In this document: one piece after another, positions 45,801 through 55,460 of the stretch | Layout: each line of letters begins with the position of its first letter | Numbering within the stretch: position 1 is the first letter of the stretch | Origin: Lepiota brunneoincarnata | Lineage: Eukaryota > Basidiomycota > Agaricomycetes > Agaricales > Agaricaceae | Length of the DNA stretch: 64,000 nucleotides | Direction: 5' to 3' | Assembly (NCBI GenBank): GCA_023014365.1 | Contig: JAEBUN010000018.1 | Coordinates: forward strand, 682,001-746,000 | The notes under the pieces: generated by a model | Databases searched by the model: none | Told to the model about the DNA's origin: nothing | The model's input: the letters and a program-made list of their open reading frames with translations, nothing else | Made by a program: the position numbers and the translations under genes

Positions 45801-46597
45801 AGAAGGTTCACATCGCCGGTATTCGTCACCTTGTCGATCTTTCGCTTGCATCAACACTCCCCATTCCGCCCCGCATTGTGTTCATGTCTTCCATAGGCGT
45901 CGTTTCCAGGCACGGTCATGACATAATGGTTCCTGAAGAGCCTCTCAATGATACCAGCCTCATCGGTGCCCGAGGATACGCTGAGGCCAAGTTCGTATCT
46001 GAGCGTGTCCTCGACAAGGCAGCCAAAATATCTGGTGTTCCTGTTACTATCATTCGTTCTGGTCAAACCTCCGGATCCACCATCGATGGCTACTGGGCAC
46101 CAACCGAGTATATACCTACCATCTTCAAGTCAAGCAAGATCCTGGGAAAGGTCCCCAATCAGTTACCTGTGTGTCAAACGCCAATTGTCTGTCCCCGTGT
46201 GTTGAATAACCTTTGATAGGATACCCGCTGGCTCCCTGCTGATTGTTCTGGTAAGGCTGTCCTTGAGCTTTCGCTCCAGAACAAGGATACCTTGCAATAT
46301 TATCACCTCGAGAATCCCACGAGCACACCGTGGAGTACTATCGTCTCTTTGTTCATCGAGGCCTCAAGCACCAAGGTTGAGGCAATCGACACAAAGCAAT
46401 GGCTCACTGCCGTCGAGCAAGCTAATGAGCATGGAGAAGAGATACCTGCTGCTGCCCTGTTACAATTCTACTCTGAATACTCCTCATCAGATTCGCATGT
46501 GCAACTTGGAACGGACAAGGCACGAGAGGCGTCAGAGGCCATAAATTATGGGGTCATTACCCAGGATTTGATGAGAAAATATATCTCCTGGATTTAG
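42873..46597 (+). CDS. NRPS-like adenylation-thiolation-reductase (A-T-R) enzyme
   Basis: Activates a carboxylic acid as adenylate, loads it on a phosphopantetheine arm and releases it by NADPH reduction, normally to an aldehyde. Twelve exons (42873-43190, 43257-43524, 43576-43691, 43749-44044, 44113-44260, 44316-44409, 44459-44493, 44546-44588, 44645-45088, 45158-45678, 45728-46168, 46220-46597) join in frame to 1033 residues, the usual size. A domain: core A3 'LHTSGTSGHPKP', A5 'YGASE', A8-like 'GRKDSVTVLSNGEKTDNGQI', A10-like 'SDKGSIK'. T domain: 'FFENGLDSLHAVQIR' with the carrier Ser. R domain: NADPH motif 'TGSTGSLG' and the short-chain dehydrogenase Y..xK pair in 'RGYAEAKF'. The first intron uses a GC donor. 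Family is well known in basidiomycetes (aryl or keto acid reductases, and primary-metabolism aminoadipate reductase, which is longer); the substrate cannot be read by eye. No break found. Confidence 0.94.
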
Positions 46598-47823
46598 GTT
46601 CTTCTTGAGCCGGTTGTTTTTGCCTTGTTACGTTCCACCTCGTCAGAACCCCATCCTCGTATATATAGTATGATCAGGTACACAACGTTTATTCGACGAA
46701 TGGTTTCACTTCAATCCAAGAGTCTACTTTACCCCCGATTACCGAGTACCGATCTTGACAGGTCTCAGATGTCAAGCTTTCATTAGTATTCCTTCTCCTA
46801 CGTGACATCTGAAAAAGTATACGAGAGGGTGGTTGAGTGACCAGCCGTCCCAGTAGTGCCGCCTTCCGTTGACAGTTGCTGGGTGCGGCGGCTTCGTGGT
46901 TGTAAATCAGGTGGAATGACTTAGGCTACTTATCCTGCGCCCAACATGTCACTCGACCTTCCACAACGGGAACGACAGCCACGCCTCAATACCCAGGTAG
47001 TGTCATATTGAAATATAACAGAACTAAAGAATGGGGGAAGGATGATTATTTCGCCCCTTGACCCTTCGGTTATTTATACCTGTAGGTACTTGGCCAAAAC
47101 AATACATACAATAGAAATACAATGTACAGGACAACATTGCATTGTCCATTAACTTGGTGGCCCAAGCGAGGTGTTTGGGACCACAAGTGACATGACCATC
47201 GCCGATTTGAGTCAGATGACTCGAGGGCGCGAATTGTTTATTCAGCATGCCGTCGGTGAGACTGAGATAATTGACGCCGGTGGCATGCTTTTATATACGT
47301 ACCAACATTTACGTATCTGCGCAAGCACCCATCATGCAATTCGTGTTTAGGCACCAGTCTTCCGATCCCAATCACCGACGTCGTTCTTGGAATTTGGCAA
47401 TCACAGTCTCAACAAGGCGTGGGTCTTCCACAACCAGGATATTCTAGACAATTTCGGTCGAAAGACACGGGTGACGGGACTCGGAGGACATGGAACAAGT
47501 ACGGTGAGGTCAGCGAATGCCGTCACTGGTCCTTTGGGAGTGGAAAATAACAAAAAACACTCACATTGGCCGATTCACGCCGGGGAGGCCTAAGTGTCAT
47601 TGACCAAATCCATGAAACTACAATTTTCACCCTCCCTGAACGCCAAGTCCTACCGGACACGTGACCGTGCCTTTTGCGTTGAAGGTCGTCGCGGCGATCC
47701 CAAACCTCTCCGCACACTTATACTCCTTCTCCACTCCTTCTCCCAACGGCGAGCGGTGGTCGCGTATTGGGAAAATTTTAATTCATCTACTCTATCTTAC
47801 CTACTCGTCACCCACACGCATAG
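46598..47823. other. Intergenic region containing an F-box 3' flank repeat
   Basis: No gene recognised. Bases about 47260-47560 match the flank that follows F-box/LRR copies elsewhere (26318-26760), although no F-box body precedes it here, so it may be all that is left of a deleted copy. The remainder is ordinary spacer. Confidence 0.5.
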
Positions 47824-49455
47824 ATGACGGAACCTTGCTTCGTTTACCCAAAAGCTTCCGCTACAATGCCCCTCACTCATGACATCTGGCATGAAGTGCT
47901 CGAGTATTTTCGATATGATCTCACTTTCGATTATGACAAGGAAAGACATGAGCGAATGCAGGACATCCTCAATATAGCGCTTGTTTCCCGATCACTGACG
48001 GCTGTCGCACTGGACGCACTATGGGCGCAGATGAGGTCGCTGGAACCTGTGGCAAATGTTGTCAATTCCTTTGCATTACCCTCTAAAGACATATATCTTG
48101 ACATAGTGGGAGTTGTGAGTGGACAGAGCACAGAGTGGCATTGGGTGCGTTTCTTGCTCTTCCAGGTAGTCTCCTTAGCTAATTAGAGGCTTCTACAGGA
48201 GCTGCGAAGACCAATCGAAGATGACACGGTGCGCTTCCGCGCACAAGGATATCTGGATCGAATACGGACTTTCTGGATTAACGAGCTGGATTTGACGGAA
48301 AGCTCTCTATGGCCCATTCTGGCGGCGTGTTTTGGGAAGAAAGTACTTCTTCCCAATTTACGGAGACTTGGCCTCAAATCGGGAGTGGGATCCTTCCCTC
48401 TGGCTGTTAACACAATCCCCCTCCTGTCCCCAGTGCTAACGACCCTCACGATAGACCACAATTCGGCCAGCGCGGGTGCCGCCCTGATGCTATTCAGACT
48501 ACTCAAGTCCGATGGCTGTAGGCTGAAAAGGATTGAATACGTTGGGAGCTCCTCGCCGGATCTTCTCCACACCTTCATGGCTTTCAAGGATTTAGAAATT
48601 TTACTTATAAGCCATAGGCAAGGCCACCGCCTCCAGCGGGAGAGTTCTACCCCCTCTTATGAAATCCTGAGCCATTTCGCTTCTCTGAGCACCCTCCAGG
48701 TTGATCTCCGAATCTTTCCGAGCCGCCAAGCGCTGTTATCGCAACCAATCCACCACCACGCTCTGGTACATTTACACCTCACGGGAGCGACTGGCGAGTT
48801 GGAGGACTTTCTTCTCAACATTACATCGCCCTCCGTCCACCATCTGCTATTGGTAGTCTGTGAGGGCGGTGGTCCGCCATGGAAGATCCTATGCGAACAG
48901 GTTGCTTCAAGCTTTCCCCGCCTCCACTCGTTCAGTCTTCAATCAACACTCTCCGAGGCTAGGTCTTTAATACGGGTGCAGGACCTCCCCGCAACCCTGT
49001 TAAAACCGCTGACGGAGCTTTCTCTGGTGAATTTATGTCACCGAATGACCGCAGACGATTTCGATGCAATGCTGAAGCTGTTGCCGAACCTCCGTGCACT
49101 GGCGATTGTCCCTAAAACAGAATGTTTTAGCGCTTCCGTTTTGGTACCCCTTTCCCAACAATCTCATCTATGCCGTCTTCACCTTCGCTTGCACTTCGCT
49201 ACCCCGATCGTCCCACTCCTTGATGCCGGACTTCCGTCGAAGAACAGGCTTGAAGAGCTTGGTATCTTTGATCCCAAAGGTTTTCCCTCAGCGCTAGAAG
49301 GGAGGATCGTGCTAGCCCAAAATCTCCTCGGGCTGTTCCCGAGACTTAGGACGGTCGTACACAATTCCAAGGAAGTGGATGGAATCGCTGACCTGCAGAA
49401 ACTTATCACAGCGCTGAGTAGCAGAGCCGCTATTTGTCACTGTAATCAGGTATGA
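47824..49455 (+). CDS. F-box/LRR-like protein (array copy H), intact
   Basis: Two exons, 47824-48144 and 48199-49455, with a 54-bp intron (GTGCGT...CTACAG), join to 525 residues. After a 15-residue leader (an alternative ATG at 47866 aligns better with some paralogues) comes the F-box-like segment 'LTHDIWHEVLEYFRYDL' to 'ALVSRSLTAVALDALW'. Exon 2 begins 'ELRRPIEDDTVRFRAQGYL' and carries leucine-rich repeats to 'IVLAQNLLGLFPRLR' and 'IADLQKLITAL'. Unlike copy I, its intron contains stops, so splicing is required. No lesions. Likely an SCF adaptor by architecture; the target is unknown. Confidence 0.87.
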
Positions 49456-49813
49456 ATCGTCATGGGGGAACATGGAAGAAAGATGGTGGTGTAACCACTG
49501 ACCCGCTACCGTTCCTCTGGGTATAGATGGAAAAAACCACCTACTCCTCATAGCCCTGGTGTCCACTTCCTCTCCATCCTCAGTCCGAATCGCAAACTCG
49601 AGTCGGCGCCCCAATCGTGCTTGGACCCCAAGGACCCCTTCTATTCCATCGGATACGCTTCCTCCCTCTCTTCCACGTTCTGGGGTCATATCTCCTGTCA
49701 TGAGCATTGGACTTTAATACTTGTGTAGACATATTCTATGGTATTTCTTCTGGTCAGACGTGGGTCACGTGAAACTTCTGTCCACTGCTGGCGTATGACT
49801 ATTTGAACGTGAG

Positions 49814-49949
49814 ATATCTTTTGATTATATGCTAAAATATCAGACGAGGGTATCACTACTGTGAATATAGTTAATACCCAATTACTAGCTGGCCTTGGGC
49901 GATTGCGTAATATCCTTGTCTGATATTTCAGCATATCATCAAAAGATAT
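49814..49949. mobile_element. 136-bp MITE-like hairpin element
   Basis: Left arm 49814-49849 and right arm 49914-49949 are 36-bp inverted repeats with about four mismatches (arms begin ATATCTTTTGAT and end CAGACGAGG/CAGACAAGG), separated by 64 bp. This is the structure of a miniature inverted-repeat transposable element. No clear target duplication was seen at the ends. It sits about 90 bp upstream of the start of F-box/LRR copy I, in its promoter. Confidence 0.65.
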
Positions 49950-50038
49950 TATCCTGGAGTGTTACATACAGTCACAGGTCATGTGATGACCCCAGTTGCC
50001 TTTGCACTTCTCGGCTGCGCGTCCAGTAACTCACGAAA

Positions 50039-51691
50039 ATGACACCTGGCTTCGCCAACCTCAAAACGATCTCCCTCACTCACGATACCTGGCATGAAGT
50101 GCTCCAGTACTTTCAGTATGACATCACTTGTGATGATAATGCGGAAATACGCGAGAAAAGAAAGGACATCCTCAGCATTGCACTCACCTCTCAATCACTA
50201 GTGGCTATCGCTCTGGGCGTGTTATGGGCGGGAATGACATCGTTAGAACCTGTGACAAATGTTGTCAATTCCTTTACATCCTCTCTGGAAGGCCTATATT
50301 TCGAAAAGGTGGAGGTTGGGAATGGCCAAGACACAGAGTGGTGTTGGGTGAGTTTCTTGTTCTTCCAGATATTTTCCTCAACTAATCGAAAGCGTCTACA
50401 GGAGCTGCGAAGACCAATCGAAGATGACGCAGTGCGCTCCCGCGCACAAGAATATCTGGCTCGAGTACGAACTTACTTGATCAACGAAAATGAGGTGGAG
50501 CCTTCTCTGTGGCTTGTCCTCGCAGCCTGTTTCAGGAGTGATGCACCTCTTCTTCCTAAGCTGCAGCACCTTCACCTCATCCGGGAGGAGCTACCCACCC
50601 CTCCAACCATCAATCTGATTCCCCTCCTATTCCCTGTGTCGACATCTCTAGAGATAACCCACAGGTCATCCAACGTTGATGCAGCACTGATGCTACTCAG
50701 ACTGCTCAGATCTCGTGGGTGTCGGTTGAAAAGGATTTACTACACGGGAAGTTCCTCCCCGGATCTTCTAGGTACCTTGGTACTTTTCAAGGATTTGGAG
50801 CATTTGTGTATATTCTACCAGCGAGGCCAACACCCCCAACGGGATAGTTCTATCCCCGTTCTTGAGGCCGTGAAACACTTCGCTTCCCTAAATGACCTCT
50901 GGATCGATCTCGGAATCTTTCCAAACCGCGAACCGATGCTATCTTCCACAGCTCATAGCCTCGTTCTGGAAACCCTATCCCTCACAGGAGAGGTCAGCGA
51001 GCTGCAGGACTTTCTCTTAAATATTACTTCACCCTCCCTCCGCAAGCTATCATTGACCATTCGTGGGCCTGGCGATGGTCTAGTTTGGAAAAATCTATGT
51101 GAACGGGTCACTTCGAGCTTCCCTGGCATTCGCTCAGTCTTGTTTTCCCTTAGCTCGACAAACCCGGAGGGTAGTCCCCCATTGCTCGCGCGAGATTTGT
51201 CTGCGATCCTATCGAAGTCACTGACAGAGCTTTATCTATACTACATTTCCCACCAATTGACTACCGATGATCTTATAGCAATGGTGAAGGCGTCGCCGAA
51301 CCTCCATACACTGTCAATTGTCCATAGACAAACGGAAGTACAGGATCAAGTGGCTTTCGACGCCTCCGTTCTGATTCCCCTATCCCAACAGCAACCTTGC
51401 TTGTGCTACCTCGGCCTTCACCTGGACTTGAACGCCCTTGTCACCCCACTCCCTGACAACACACCTCTATCAAGATGTATGCTGGAGGAACTCGGCATTT
51501 ATGATCCTAAACACTTTCCCTCTACGTTGGAGGGGAGACTCATGCTCGCTCAAAATCTCCTCATTTTGTTTCCGCGACTACGGACTATCATACACAATCT
51601 TAAGGAAGCAGATGGAATTGCCGACCTACAAAAGTGTATTGTGGCACTCAATCGTAGAGTTGCCGCCTATCACTTCAGTAATCGAATGTAA
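50039..51691 (+). CDS. F-box/LRR-like protein (array copy I), intact
   Basis: ATG 50039; exons 50039-50347 and 50402-51691 join to 532 residues, the same as copy D. The 54-bp intron (GTGAGT...CTACAG) has a length divisible by three and no stop, so retention would give a 550-residue protein with 18 extra residues between F-box and LRR parts. Landmarks: 'LTHDTWHEVLQYFQYDI', 'ALTSQSLVAIALGVLW', 'ELRRPIEDDAVRSRAQEYLA', 'GSSSPDLLGTLV', and C-terminal 'LMLAQNLLILFPRLRT'. Intact throughout. A MITE-like hairpin lies just upstream. Confidence 0.88.
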   Translation: MTPGFANLKTISLTHDTWHEVLQYFQYDITCDDNAEIREKRKDILSIALTSQSLVAIALGVLWAGMTSLEPVTNVVNSFTSSLEGLYFEKVEVGNGQDTEWCWVSFLFFQIFSSTNRKRLQELRRPIEDDAVRSRAQEYLARVRTYLINENEVEPSLWLVLAACFRSDAPLLPKLQHLHLIREELPTPPTINLIPLLFPVSTSLEITHRSSNVDAALMLLRLLRSRGCRLKRIYYTGSSSPDLLGTLVLFKDLEHLCIFYQRGQHPQRDSSIPVLEAVKHFASLNDLWIDLGIFPNREPMLSSTAHSLVLETLSLTGEVSELQDFLLNITSPSLRKLSLTIRGPGDGLVWKNLCERVTSSFPGIRSVLFSLSSTNPEGSPPLLARDLSAILSKSLTELYLYYISHQLTTDDLIAMVKASPNLHTLSIVHRQTEVQDQVAFDASVLIPLSQQQPCLCYLGLHLDLNALVTPLPDNTPLSRCMLEELGIYDPKHFPSTLEGRLMLAQNLLILFPRLRTIIHNLKEADGIADLQKCIVALNRRVAAYHFSNRM

Positions 51692-51754
51692 TTTCTTCCC
51701 GAATTCACCTTGTTCTCGCGACTTTTAGTTATTGAACGCCGTCCCAGGGCGGGT

Positions 51755-51811
51755 GAAACCGCCGACGTACAGAAATTTTCCACGGCACTCAATCGCACAG
51801 TCGCCACCTGT
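51755..51811 (+). pseudogene. Short relic of an F-box/LRR C-terminus
   Basis: The bases around GCCGACGTACAGAAATTTTC and the following CGGCACTCAATCG match the 'IADLQK.IVALNR' end of the family. They are followed at 51812-52070 by the family's 3' flank repeat. It is a duplicate tail lying 64 bp after the intact copy I. Confidence 0.55.
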
Positions 51812-52070
51812 TAGTACCTTGTTCATCCGAACATAGATTCCTTCCAATTTTTTGAATACACATCCCTTGTGTGTCATTCATATTCCTGTGGTGTAAGTTT
51901 GTTTGATGAGATGCTCCAGTAGGGGAGCTGTGCCCTCGGTGGGACTCGTAGGTATTGGTCTTCCGATCACCAAACCCTTTTTTGAGCTTGGCAATAACGA
52001 TTTCGACAAGGCATGGACATCCCACAACCACAGGTGAGGTTTGGTCCAAGGACACGGGACTCGGAGAGCG
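51812..52070. repeat. 3' flank repeat of the F-box/LRR family
   Basis: Aligns with 26318-26760 and 47260-47560, sharing TTGAGCTTGGCAA and GACACGGGACTCGGAG type strings. Confidence 0.5.
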
Positions 52071-52073
52071 TTG

Positions 52074-52166
52074 CCCGCGGACCTGGCTTACACCAGGATT
52101 CGCACTTCTTCGATGTGACATCTATTAGAATCAGCTACCTCAGTATATAGTAGCTAGGAGGGGTCG
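52074..52166 (+). repeat. 92-bp dispersed repeat, copy 2
   Basis: Matches 37998-38089. It joins the F-box 3' flank repeat on its left directly to an exon-2 relic on its right, so it may mark a rearrangement point. Confidence 0.6.
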
Positions 52167-52310
52167 CGTACGAACTTCCTGTGTCAACGAAAATAAGGCG
52201 GAGGTGTCTCTGCGGTTTGTCCTCGCAGCGTGTTTCAGGATCAACGCGCCTCTTCTTCCTAAATTGCGGTACCTTCGCCTCAGATTGGTGTCTCGTCTCG
52301 TTTTGCCCCA
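52167..52310 (+). pseudogene. Relic of F-box/LRR exon 2 start (array copy J)
   Basis: Reads 'VSLRFVLAACFRINAPLLPK' in one frame, equivalent to 'PSLWLVLAACFRSDAPLLPK' in copy I. It begins abruptly after the 92-bp repeat and ends near 52310 in a CA/CT-rich stretch and a version of the short repeat also seen at 21376 and 32800. Confidence 0.6.
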
Positions 52311-52538
52311 TTCCCTCTCTTCAGATATTACTCTCTTATACTACCCACGCACACACACTCTCTCCGAGGTCAAAGAGACGAGCCCAACGACTGGCGGAGA
52401 CGCAGTCGTACTCGCGCTCAACCCACCAATCATCCCCCACCTCTTTTCCCCGATCGTCCAAGCCGCTCCACAAACCTGGCAAACGCAATTGCACAAAGCC
52501 GCGGCAGGTGCCCTGATTGGCCCTACTCTCCGTGAGTG

Positions 52539-52960
52539 GAATTGATCTCAAAGCCCGCTTGGTGAGTGAGTTTGAATCGCTCGACCACTCGAGTAATAAA
52601 CTGCCGAGCTTCAGGATCTGGATCGCGATCCACCGGCTCGTAAATCTCGAAGGACCCGTCAACCGGCACTTTCTTGAGAACGATCGGGGGACACTTGAAT
52701 CAGCGTTAGGACTGAGTGGCTGTTGTCAGCAGGATGCCAAGATCAGGTCGGATGTATGGAATTGCAGTGCGTGCTATTTCCGGTAATATACTCCAAACCA
52801 AATACTATGATAAGATCTGGCTTCGTGTTCACCGTCCCTCTTAAGAGAGCCCTGTTCAGTCCGGACCCTGTTTGTGCCTCTAACGTTTGGCGAAGATCCA
52901 CCATCGCAACGTGGCGCACACCCCCGTCTGTAACTCATCCTGTTCCGTCACACCCGATCT
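52539..52960 (-). pseudogene. Internally deleted third copy of the second-lineage F-box gene
   Basis: Bases 52539-52700 match the last exon of the - strand F-box genes (compare 61090-61258). At about 52700 the sequence jumps straight to the promoter side (compare 62648 onward: GCGTTAGGACTGAGTGGCTG) and continues as 5' flank to about 52960. Exons 1-3, about 1.39 kb, are missing. It cannot encode the F-box. Confidence 0.75.
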
Positions 52961-55085
52961 CCCAATCTATGAGCGAAGGAAGGTACTTCGTATGGCAACT
53001 GCCTTCACTGCTATTGCACTACACATGGAGAATATCATGCATCTTTTTTTTCACAATCATGCAGGATGAAGTCCTGGACGGGGCCGGTTCGACGGAAAGC
53101 ATCTCCTATGCCTGGAGTTACTTAACTGCCGATCCTGAAAATCTTAGTGGGGTGCAAGGCATCGAAATGGAAAATTCGGCCCCTGCGGCTCTGCCTTCAT
53201 CAGCATTGCAAATGAGCGTGCGGAGGGCAGGTAACGACATCAGGTAAGTGAGATTCGACCACTTTTGAAACTCGATAGTCAGGTTCAGACGATGGGAGCC
53301 TGACAAGGCTAGGAGGCACCGAACGAGCGCCTGGTGCAAATGTCAATAAGAATGTCACTCTTGAGGTCGGGATGGGTTAGTGAAGAGCAGGGGAACAGAA
53401 TGTTGTCAGCGGAGCATACGGCGGGGCATGAGCCAGATGTTGTGTCTTGCGTGAGGATGGACACATGAGATGGTCTTTTTTTGGTTTTTGGAATAGAGTA
53501 AGAGTGGTGTTGCACAAAGTGGTGCGTCAAGCCACTTCTCTGACGTCCTAGTTGCGGGCCCGATTATCGGAGGGGGTAAGGTAGGCAAGTCTGAAGTCGC
53601 AGTTCTATGGTCGGTGGATACGTGTGAGTAAACAAGTTGGAAGGTGGTAGTTTGGGGACAGCTGTGTCGTAGGCGGCAATGAGATCATCGGTTCACGTAG
53701 TAGGACATTATGGTGGTGGCAGCAGTGTGGGTCGACGAATTATGCAGCTCGTATGGTATTTTGAAGGGAGGCGTACAGTATGCTGTCTCAGTATGGCTGA
53801 CTTGCTACGTCATGGTATGGGTTCGGGTCGGCAGTTTTGACGCTAGACGGGGTGTTGTACCCTCCAGGTTGGTCGGTGGTGCGGCGAGGCGTAGTCGGCT
53901 TATTGAAGGGAGCACGAGTGTAAGAGTTCTGCACATTCTGTGCATGGATGTCCCTCAAAAGCGTGAGAAAAGCTGGACCAGGTGGTTCAAGGGGCGCTTC
54001 AAGGTGCTCGCTATTACTTATGGACGCGTTCCCAAGTTTTCAAGTGGGTGAGACGACTTCTTGGACGTTTACACGACACACAGCGTGCTTCTAGTCTGTG
54101 TTAAATCGACTATGCCCGGCCCCGCTCTCCCATCTGATCACCCCGCCTTTTATAAGGAGCGCCCGGCCTGCCACCGGGCTTCGAGACCAGGCTATGGGAA
54201 ACATAAAGCAAGCACTGTTCCTTGTATTCGCCAATCGCCATCAGGCCCTGGGCGCAACTGTCCGGGGCCCAAGGTACCGCTCTCATCCCCGAGCCTCTCG
54301 TTCATAATTGGATTGACCTTTTCAGCACTGGACAGCGCAGAACCTCCAAGGGGTATCATTACCCCCCTCACCGACGCTGCCAGTTTTGTAATACCCTTCA
54401 TGGAGACGACCAATGGTGGTCGTATTTTTCCGGGTGAGCATCCCGCACCTAGAGCTTGAGTGCCGCTCTCATTCCCCTTTGTATAGGCGCTACATTACCC
54501 CATAGATGCCTAAGGCGGGAATGAAAATGGATGCACCGGGAAATGTAGGCTGTCTGCATTTGGATCCGAGCTTTTGTCTTACTTGTCATATGGCACCCTG
54601 GACACGATGGGGGACTCAAAATCCGATGTCACTGGTTTCTCTCAGCTATACGACAGTGGGACAACAGGGTGTAAGCACCTTCATCCACTTCATTGGTCCT
54701 ACCAGGTCTGACGATCCAATAGGCCGGTCCCTTCGTCAAACTTTAAGCTGCGGCCTTTTGCCGAATGTTCCTCTTTTGAAAAGTGTCCTATTTCTCTGAA
54801 AGACCGAAAGGTTCTTTGCAAAATTCTACCAGATGGTGAGCGTGGGGTTATGTATCTGGAAGAGGTACTTATACGAGTCTCTAGGTTCACCCGATGACCC
54901 TGCCTCACTCTTTTTGCTTAACCCGGTACGTGATCGCGCAGCTGGCATCTCGACGAGCAAAACCTGACCAGGATCACAGTCCAATTCCATTCGAGTCGAG
55001 TTGACCGCGACGCGTCGAATAGCATTACATCGGTGTGCGTTCCCTCTTGGGGCGGTACACCCTAGGATCACTGTTGATATCACAA
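52961..55085. other. Repeat-derived and unassigned DNA
   Basis: Bases about 52920-53200 resemble 21990-22260, a region beside copy 1 of the segmental duplication. The rest (including a + open frame at 53710-54051 and several at 54060-54460) has no recognised family and I do not call a gene. Confidence 0.4.
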
Positions 55086-55460
55086 ACGATGGGCAGAGAA
55101 GTAGCCCCCCGGCAAGCCAACTGAGTGCGGCGTTTGGCTTGCCGATTTCCCTGCACAAGGAACAACTAATATCTGTGCGGTGTGCTTCGGTGAGCAGAAA
55201 CTGAGGTCACTTGTCCAGAGATCTGTTCATCTCATCCATATATTCGATTTTCTCAGGATTCAGAGATGACCTGGGTCATCGTCTTCGCGCATCCGCCCAA
55301 GGTCAATCACTTTTTCGCACAGTGGGATACCTATCGCATACACGCTTCCGCGTGACTACTATTCTCGACCACAACTCAGATCTACCACTGACCATCACCA
55401 AATCAACGCGAATTGCCATCTGTATTGTTGCGATAACATCGAGTGTGTATGAAATGATGG
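55086..55460. repeat. Duplicated segment also near the right edge
   Basis: Aligns with 62985-63170 and then 63868-64000. In this copy the two parts are contiguous; at the right edge they are separated by about 700 bp. Shared strings include CATCTCAT, GATTTTCTCAGG and GTGACTACTATTCTCGA. In both loci it lies on the promoter side of a second-lineage F-box copy. Confidence 0.6.

Noticed and set aside
53710..54051. 113-codon + frame as a gene
   Set aside because: No recognisable motif, no splice context and no similarity to the duplicated partner loci.
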